From positions 9,451,001-9,515,000 of the forward strand of contig OX485807.1 of the NCBI GenBank assembly GCA_950295325.1: DNA of 64,000 nt, in the 5' to 3' direction. A program made the position numbers and the translations under genes. This DNA is from Polytrichum commune (taxonomy: Eukaryota; Streptophyta; Polytrichopsida; Polytrichales; Polytrichaceae). Below the pieces are notes generated by a model. That model was not told where the DNA came from. It did not search any database and saw only the letters and a program-made list of their open reading frames with translations. The first letter of the stretch is position 1, and the number at the start of each line of letters is the position of its first letter. Below are positions 56,601 to 64,000 of the stretch, in pieces.

Positions 56601-56917
56601 CTTCCATTCTACAAATTAAAGTTGGTCGAGGACCTTAAGAAAATTGGTGGGGTTTGACTTGTACATTGTGGTTTTGTAATGTACAAGCGGAGAGTGCATT
56701 TAAGACATTGAAGAGGTATGAGTAAAGTCCGGTGTCGAGCATTAATTTTTTCCCTTGGTGGGAACTTTGAATCACATGCACAGTCTGCGGCCTCAGAATG
56801 CTTTCACAGTCACACAATCATCTCCTCACCCCCTTTGCTTTGCTTTGCTTGGCTTGGCTTGGCTTCCCTTTGCTTTCCTTCCCTTCCCTTCACTAACTTA
56901 CAAAGGATCGATGTATG
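50624..56917. other. Long gene-free stretch downstream of the F-box pseudogene
   Basis: Poor in the MITE families that fill the first 47 kb. Frames such as 52957-53160 and 55331-55555 are short and not recognised. A ~120-bp motif pair near 51110-51200 and 51360-51440 (GAACATGTTGTT/GAACCTGTTGTT, AGTCTCAAGTAGGTGG/ATTCTCAGTCATTT, AGATCAAATATCAAGCTCCATGG) is a diverged tandem repeat. Confidence 0.45.
56836..56900. repeat. (CTTTG)n/(CTTGG)n/(CTTCC)n microsatellite
   Basis: A pyrimidine-rich pentamer array that drifts from CTTTG through CTTGG to CTTCC. Confidence 0.85.
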
Positions 56918-57021
56918 GCACCGGTTTTCACCCACTCAAGCTTGGGTTTCGGTATCCAAATCTACTTCCGTCAATAGATTTGGACACCTAAAATCTACCT
57001 TGAGTGGTTGGAAACCGGTGC
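56918..57021. mobile_element. 104-bp hairpin MITE
   Basis: Inverted arms of ~46 bp: GCACCGGTTTTCACCCACTC on the left and, reversed from the right, GCACCGGTTTCCAACCACTC; both continue to GTATCCAAATCT / GTGTCCAAATCT around a short loop. Flanking duplication not clear. Confidence 0.65.
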
Positions 57022-57334
57022 TAATGGCTTGTGATTCTTGTACTGCTCCTTGTAGTTCAACATTGAGTAGATGTAGATTGAACCCTAATACCACCCAAAT
57101 TTCGATGTGGAGACAACACAACCACTACCACATCCCACCACATTTCCCTCCACATTGGTCAACATGAATTGGGAAAGACCTTAACATAGAGGCGAGAGGT
57201 AACATTTTGCATATGTAACCTCTCATTGTTCTAAAAGAAGGTCCTTAAATGGTTTGCAGTCATGAGGTGATTTGTTTTTTTAGAAAACAATTAACAGAAT
57301 TGACATGAGTATCGAGTCTATTGATGCGAATTCG

Positions 57335-57410
57335 GCTACAAACCTGCAAGGCTCGAGTTTTTGATGTTGGGTGGGTGAGAGGTATACTCGTATGCGATAT
57401 TTCCTCTCAA
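57335..57410. repeat. GAGGGAATAATTGCAT-family right-end fragment
   Basis: GTTGGGTGGGTGAGAGGTAT, then TCGTATGCGATATTTCCTCTC. Confidence 0.5.
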
Positions 57411-58156
57411 GGCTCCATTTTGGCACCCCGTCGCAAGCAAAAAAGAAAGGCACATAAAGTTTGAAATTAATCTTGCATGTTAAAAAATAATGGAAATGGA
57501 AAAATGCTCGTCACGTGGAAAGGTGAATAGATTTCTTTTAAATCAAAATTTTGAAATTTTGAAAATGGGCTTGCCAAGAGAAAAGGTCCCCTCAACCATT
57601 GCCATCAACCATATCCTATACTATTGGCAAACAATATTGTATCCTGTAGAACATAATCCATGCTTTGATTTCATGATGATTTAGGAGATACGAGTCAATT
57701 TTTGCACTTGTAAGTGACACCTAAGTAAATCCAGTCTGAGTTTGTGTTGAGTTTTTGATGTACATGATCTCCTACTAGATCAAATTACGTCTACAATGAC
57801 AAATTCCAATTTCCAATCTCAAACTATTCTAGGAGATCGCTAGTGAAAGTGATCACAACATGAGTTGAACATAAACATTGGTTCATATAGAACTATGACT
57901 TGGTTGATATTTTAGCAATTGGATCCACTTTGGATTCATTGATTTCTATTTTGAAGATGAATTGTTTATGTGGTCATGGACCCAAGTTTGGACGTGACCA
58001 AGAACTTGGGTCCATTTTTGTCTCAAGCTTGATTGGACGGTGTGTTAAGATGGAGGGTAAATGTTGATGTTGAAGGCACATATCATCTTATGCATCACAA
58101 ACTAAATTTTGATCGGGAGGACACACTAGAAGAATGCAAGACAATGGGAGCTATGT

Positions 58157-58402
58157 ATGTGTTATAATTTGTGGATAGCTCGAAGGAAAAGTTTCTTGAT
58201 TTACCTATTTTCAACGCATCAAAACTTTTCAATCCAAAACATTTATTCAAGTGATGAAGAAGTTCGTATAACTATGTCAAAGCAATGGTTGGAGAGATTC
58301 ATCATAAAATTTGGATTGATGGCGGTTGAAAGCAATGCAAGTAGCGCTGAAATGCTTGAGTTTGAAGAAATTATGAGGCATAAATTTGAAAACAAATCAT
58401 AG
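58157..58402 (+). pseudogene. Possible CENP-B/Tc5-type HTH remnant of a transposase
   Basis: The C-terminal half (ITMSKQWLERFIIKFGL...SNASSAEMLEFEEIM) resembles the second helix-turn-helix of pogo/Tigger-type transposases, where W-L-x-R-F-K-x-(R/K)-x-G-(I/L) is followed by an acidic linker. The N-terminal half of the frame shows nothing, no DDE domain follows, and neighbouring frames are closed. The match rests on a short motif, so it may be chance. Confidence 0.2.
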
Positions 58403-58568
58403 TAAGAGGCATGGCAATTTTGTGGGGGCATCAACGAGTGGTATACCAACTGGCCACAATCTCATGAAACTTTGTTTTTTGTTTTTTTTTTCTTGGGCAC
58501 AAATTGAAAATTCAACTACAAGAAAGGATCCAATCTCATGAAAGTTTGGCAACATCAACAACAACCAA

Positions 58569-58590
58569 AACAAACAAACAAACAAACAAA
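58569..58590. repeat. (ACAA)n microsatellite
   Basis: About five units, followed by AAACAAAAACAAAAA. Confidence 0.85.
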
Positions 58591-59519
58591 AACAAAAACT
58601 TCTTATCCCCTCAAGTATTGGAAATTGTGCAAGGGGATTTTGAAAACAAATTGCTACCAAGAGCCACTTGTGAGCTTCATTGAAGTAGGACACTTTGGAT
58701 GCTTTGATGCGAGTATTATTATGTGGGATAGAGTTGGAAAATATGGATTGGAGGGCAATATATGGGTGATGGCACAAGACGAAGCATCGGAGAGTTCTTA
58801 GATTGCACTAAATATTCGAAGAAGCTCAAAATTCTCTACATTTATTTTTGAAAGAGTATGATTTGGTCTTCAATTTTGTGTAAAAGATTAAGATTCTCAA
58901 CCCATCGTTTGAAAACCTTTTTGATGTTGTCCGTGACATTGAAAGACGAAAAAAGGTGACCCGTTACATGAAATGAAGGTGAGCCCCCCAAGAAGGAGAA
59001 TTGCTTCCTCTCACTTAACATAGATGAGCGCCCTATGAGGATTCATGAGGGCAACTCCACCGCTGTCATGCACATTTTCCCTCCAAATCCTAGTCCAAAG
59101 TGACGGCAGAGGAGCTTGTGGACTATTACATGGATGGGCCTTGGAACTATAAGGGCAAATGCATCAGCATTACTACAACTCCAATTGGAATTCTATATTT
59201 AAAAGTTATAATCCCAAAATGCGTAAAATTATAATGTTTGTGTGTGTTTTTTTTTACCAATAACGTAACCTTTAAAGTTTAATAGAAGCATGAAGTGTTA
59301 TGAAGACAATATTCTCTAGCATTGAAAGAGGTTTTATAGGGATAGAGGATCCACTATACTATTATACTATTATAATAAAATCCTCTTCATTTGGGTGCCT
59401 TCAAATTTACGTGATCAACGTAGAGGAGGTGCAATGGGATGCAATGATGATCATTATGCCTCCACCCCATCTAAAGTAGAGGAAGACATGTTGGAGTTGC
59501 TTTGACAACTACCATTGTT

Positions 59520-59535
59520 GGGGGGGGGGGGGGGA
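59520..59535. repeat. Poly-G tract
   Basis: About 15 G residues; similar runs occur near 2297 (G), 7200 (G), 27368 (C) and 56167 (C). Confidence 0.85.
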
Positions 59536-60687
59536 GGTACAACCTTGCCAAGTTTGTTGTTACTTCATTCCTACTGGATCCTATTAGACTAATTTGTGAT
59601 TTGAAGACCAATAGGTTTTTGAAAGGAAAAACATCCTAATTAAAGTTGTGAAATAAAATTTTGATAAGTTTAACTATTGTTCCATATGATTGATTCATTG
59701 ATATCAACACACACCCAATACTTTGAGATCGTAATATCACATGTAAAGTAGAAATTGGTAGTGCCTCCGACTTGAAGTTAAAAATCAAGAACACATGTGG
59801 TGATGGCCACAAAGATGCCCCCAAAAATAGCATGAACTTGGATTGAGGTGTTAACATGACCGCACTAAACACCATAAGAAGCAAAGTAGTTAGCATTGCC
59901 GCACTAAACACCATAATCATCGGGCTAATTGCGCAATTAGCCCTTCTTCTCGGGTAAGTAAGTGTCTCAAATCATGGGTAGATGGGTCCAAACACTCGAG
60001 ACGAGCCCGAATTCAATCCGTTTTGAGCTTCTAAACCCCCAAGTCGAGTATTTGTAGGGGTAATATGAGTGGATTTGAAAGAGATGCCGAAACGACCTTT
60101 CCAATCAGTGTTTGGTTTCTTTTTCGCTCTTGGCCTCACAAAAATCCCATGGACTTTTAGGATTAGGTCACCTTTAAAGCTCCACACCCATCCAAGCACA
60201 AAATTCACCACCTTTGGAACGTATGTGGTGAACCTCCATGCGCGTGAGCTATGGAGACGGGTGTGAGTTTGAGGTGCCATGATTGAATGGGAAAAGTGCG
60301 TGAACAAGAAGGAATACCAATGGTCCCAATATACATATCATAACAATATAAGAAGGTATAATATATATATATGTATGTGCCTACTTGGTATCACGCACCT
60401 AGATGTTTGTAAACCACCCATTCTTAACTACCTAGCTACGTAGTTTTACAATCACCTTCTAGGTAGGCGACTCATAGACACATACCTTACATCCTTCAAC
60501 CTCCCATGTCTAGGCAAGGTGGTGATATGGTTCATGTTTCGCGTGTGGTCACAACATAATTTCATTGATCCTTTGCGGTTTCCCTTACGAGGTGGGGTGA
60601 CGTAGAGAAGAGACGGCTTCCCTAACGAATGCTATGTGGGCCATTTGTGGTCGCTCTTCTTAATGGGACAATTATATTTGAGTGGTA

Positions 60688-61155
60688 CACTCTAAACTCC
60701 GTAGTATCACACATGTGGCAACCAAAGTGCACGTGATATTACGGATTGTTGTAGTGGTAACATGGATGTGTGATACTATGCAATTAGTGTAGCATGTGAC
60801 ATTATGGAATAACACTAAGGAGATGTGAGGACAATTTGAATTCGTTCTCCCGTCACCTACGCTAATGTCGTCCACTCCACTTGGCCTTCCCGAGCGATGT
60901 GGCAGACGCATGCACCAACATTCAACAAGTGGCATAAGAAGAAGAAGAAGAAGAAGAAGACACTCCAAATGGTGCAATGCGAGGGAGTGGGTTGACTTCT
61001 TTGATATTTTGCATTAATGACAAATTTTGTGATATAAAGGAGAGAAATGTGACAATAAGGAGTGAGATTTGAACTACGAACATCCGTTCCCTAGAGTTTC
61101 AGGATATTAAAGAGTGTGTGACATTATGGAGGTTGATATTACGGAGTTTAGGGTG
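60688..61155 (-). mobile_element. TA-flanked MITE (family T1), copy C, reverse orientation
   Basis: 468 bp, with TA at 60686-60687 and 61156-61157 and termini CACTCTAAACTCCG and CGGAGTTTAGGGTG. It contains an expanded GAA microsatellite (about 60937-60960) at the place where other copies have a short CTTCTT tract. The minus-strand frame 60672-60977 is the repeat-derived frame seen in copies A and B. Confidence 0.85.
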
Positions 61156-61157
61156 TA

Positions 61158-63544
61158 ACTTAGATGGCCGGGTTTGCACGTAAGAATGGATGTCACAAAG
61201 ACACGTGTTACAATGAGATTGGATTGTGTGCAGAAAATGTTGTTTTCAACTATGAACACAACTTGAGGACTTATTTGATATATGTGTGTGTGTAGTAGGT
61301 GGGACACACCCTTAATATGGCAACTCTTTACCAAATCATATTCTTCTTGCAACTGAACATCACCACAAGAACAAGGTAGCAAATCCACCTACAAATCCAA
61401 AATCGTGCATTTTGATCTAATTTACCAAGAGATCATTAAAAACTTAAGGTCACAACTTGGTAGAATCCAAAACCTCTCAACAATACAAGCAATGAGCCTT
61501 TTAGAGGTTACAGCCCTCACTTGCGCCCATGTAAAAGAACAATCACACGAAGAATGATGAATAACATACGCAAGGTGTCTACATGTTGCAATTGCTTGTA
61601 GTTGTCACCACAAATCAAATACACAAAGCCCAAAGATGGTTGAAAAAAACATCACCAATTTGCATAAAGTATAGTGACCTTCCCCAAGCTCTAAAAATCA
61701 AATGCAACCTTCTCGTGTTGCAAGCACAGGTGGTAGCACTAAAGCAAAGTCTTTGTTTATACAATTGTACTATTATTGGGGTGGGTTAAGGCGAGGCTAA
61801 GGCAAGTTGATGGGGTCGGGTTTACTGTCGGTGTTGATGTTGAGGTCATATGGGAAAGTTGTTCAACGGTCATTTTGGGTAACTTAATTTGATAAAAAAA
61901 AACAGCCATGAACCATCTCAAACTATCGGTGTTGAGGTTGAAGTTGTTTGGAAAGGTCATCTTGCATAACATTACTTGGTTGATTAGCTATGTTCAATTA
62001 TCATGAATTCAAATTCATTATGAAGCAGTGGGATTCTAGCATCCAGAGTCTTCATTCTCAAATCTATTGTCGGGCCCATGAACACAACGCATTAGCTTAG
62101 TAATGTTATCTAGATAACTTAACTTGTTGATTATGAATTTAGGGTTTTGATATTTTGTTGTGTGTTCAACGGTCATCTTGGACAACCTACTTTGATATTT
62201 ATGACATTTAGGGTTTTGATGTCTTAATGTTTCAAAGTCAACAACAAAACCAAGAGATTTATAAAGGAAAGTGACACATGAGATTTCGACAAGCGATCAA
62301 TGTGTTAATATGTGCTCAATGGTCATCTTGGATAACCTAACTTGATGGTTATGACACTAAGAATTTCAATGTTTTAATATCTCAAAGTCAAGAAAACAAA
62401 ACCAACACGTTCATAAAGGAAAGTGACACAAAAGATTTCAATAAGTGAGATGGCCATGGCCAAAATATGGCAACAACGTGTGAAAAGAGGCCTCCATCAT
62501 CGAACTATGCTACCATCCCACCATGTTGAGAACTTGACGGCATGTGTGGTGCCACATATTCGATTAACATAGGCCAAGATTTGTGTAGAATTACATGTTA
62601 TAAAGTCTCAATAGGGATACAACAAACCCTAACACTTGCTCAAGATATGCAACATTGAATAAAGGGGGGTGAGCGAGGCAAGTTGATGAGGTTGGGAAAG
62701 TGAAAGTGTGTAAACGTTTCCAAGTTGCAATTTAACGGGCCACAATGCTAGTAGAAAAGATTGGAGGATGCATGAGGCACTAATTAACCAAACTCGGCAA
62801 TGAAGGTAATATTTTTTCCTAGGAACAAGTGTTTGAAACACCAAAGATATACATATTGTTTGCTAATAATTGGTTAGTCGAAATACCAAAAGACATACCT
62901 AATTTTGACTCTTTACTCTTGGGTAGCCCTTCTATCAAAGGGTAAGGGATCAATACCATGTGAAAATCTAAAATAATTGAATTTTTTTACAAAACTCTAA
63001 GCAAAATTGGCGCAAAGAGAGTTGACCATCTCTTGAGTGATTCTATCCTTACTTTCAAGTTTAGTCACTTCTTAGCACATCCTCTTGTTCAAAGGCACAC
63101 AATCCATATTCCAAAACAAATAACAAATTTTGGTGTATATTCTTACATCTACACCTAACCACACACCACGCAAATATAGATGTTAGATTACAAAATTTGA
63201 CCATGAAAGGCTTGCTTAGCCTTTAATTTCAAGCAATCGGTCGTTCTACTTAAACAACAAACAATCCTTCTTATTTTATAGGTTTTGAAATGTTACGCAC
63301 GAAGTAGGTACCGTGTACTTCAAATCCGTCTTAAAATCTTAATTTCAAATTTTGGGTTTTAATCATGAACAATTGGGTTCATGCTTACTATTTCAAGTGC
63401 AAATTGTTTGTCGAGAACGGAGGTTCACATTGATGTGACTATGTGACCTGTATTGCTGCCAAAGTACTAAAGAAAACATTGCTGTAACTTCTATTGTTGT
63501 CTTCCTCTGGGGCAACAAAGGCTCAAATATGTGAAACTTTCACC
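61158..63544. other. Intergenic
   Basis: A motif CATCTTGGATAACCTAACTTGATG.TTATGA is repeated three times (62130-62220, 62320-62350, and partly 61960), suggesting an old tandem duplication. No gene. Confidence 0.4.
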
Positions 63545-63915
63545 CTTGTTTAACCCTAGTAGTCATAGACACTAAATGTAAAAACCTAACAATGTCTGTC
63601 ATTCCATGTAAAACAAAAAATAATCGGGCATTATAGATGTACAATGTTGCAACTACTCTCACTTACTACGTGGAATTTTCATCCAAATTTCAATCATCCA
63701 TGACATTATTTCCTTACACAAATGGTAAGATGCAGAAAGTACCAAAGTTTGTTTCAGTAGTTGGCATTTGGATGAACTAAAAGTAAGTTGAGATGTAAGT
63801 TTTTTTTTTCTTATAAACTTTTGATGTAAAACTTGTAAACTTTTTTCGTAAAGAAGTGTCATCAGAGAAATTACCAAAGTGACATAAAATGAAATATGAT
63901 TCTAATTACAATATT
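63545..63915 (-). mobile_element. CACTAAAT-group TIR element, long subfamily, inverted
   Basis: The reverse complement matches 39990-40140 (GTCATGGATGATTGAAATTT, TGGAATGACA, CATTTAGTGTC). The outer end ACAATATTTAGTGTAGTA lies at 63899-63916. Confidence 0.55.
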
Positions 63916-64000
63916 TAGTGTAGTACTAAGTAAAGATGGGGAAAAAGACTTGTCGAAACGTACTTACATATTTTTTGCAATGTGTTGTGTTCACAAATAA

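Larger units (their letters stand above)
57411..60687. other. Intergenic
   Basis: Apart from the HTH-like frame at 58157 nothing gene-like is seen. CCGCACTAAACACCATAA is repeated within 60 bp at 59850-59910. Confidence 0.4.

Overview
The window looks like nuclear DNA of a land plant. It is AT-rich, gene-poor and packed with short non-autonomous transposons, and it carries one intact plant-type F-box/kelch gene. The F-box protein and the style of a degenerate LINE fragment would fit a seed-free plant (moss, liverwort, lycophyte or fern), but the lineage cannot be fixed from sequence alone. There is no sign of bacterial, organellar or viral gene organisation. Almost all open frames over 60 codons are chance frames. 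Many lie inside transposon repeats, and some only open on non-ATG codons.

Layout: 0.7-13.6 kb is repeat-rich DNA with several terminal-inverted-repeat (TIR) elements, microsatellites and a locus (11.44-12.2 kb) that is repeated at 32.3-32.7 kb. At 14.19-15.36 kb is a very young foldback element with ~0.5 kb near-identical arms and a perfect 9-bp target duplication (MULE-like). At 15.97-21.17 kb a TA-flanked MITE is followed by two 660-bp hAT-like elements with perfect 8-bp target duplications. At 21.2-22.84 kb is a CT-rich leader-like stretch, a ten-unit ~48-bp minisatellite and a 56-codon ORF, perhaps an LTR-retrotransposon or gene 5' end. 23.5-35 kb holds more TIR elements, including PIF/Harbinger-like ones at 31.5 and 32.7 kb and a 1.06-kb foldback at 27.5 kb. 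36.97-38.38 kb is a broken LINE 3' end. 39.2-47.1 kb is again MITE DNA, with a Harbinger-like element nested in another MITE at 46.42 kb.

The one confident gene is a single-exon F-box/kelch gene at 48,970-50,067 (+). It has a long GA/CT-rich leader and, 0.2 kb downstream, a damaged tandem copy of its own 3' end and 3' UTR. From 50.6 to 64 kb I see no convincing gene, only scattered repeats and one more full-length TA-type MITE at 60.69 kb.

The main story is mobile-element biology. At least four DNA-transposon superfamily signatures (TA/mariner-like, TAA/TTA Harbinger-like, 8-bp hAT-like, 9-bp Mutator-like) occur as short copies with no recognisable transposase in the window. They are nested in ways that give relative insertion orders, and one insertion is confirmed by a paralogous empty site. 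I did not find a convincing new multi-gene system.
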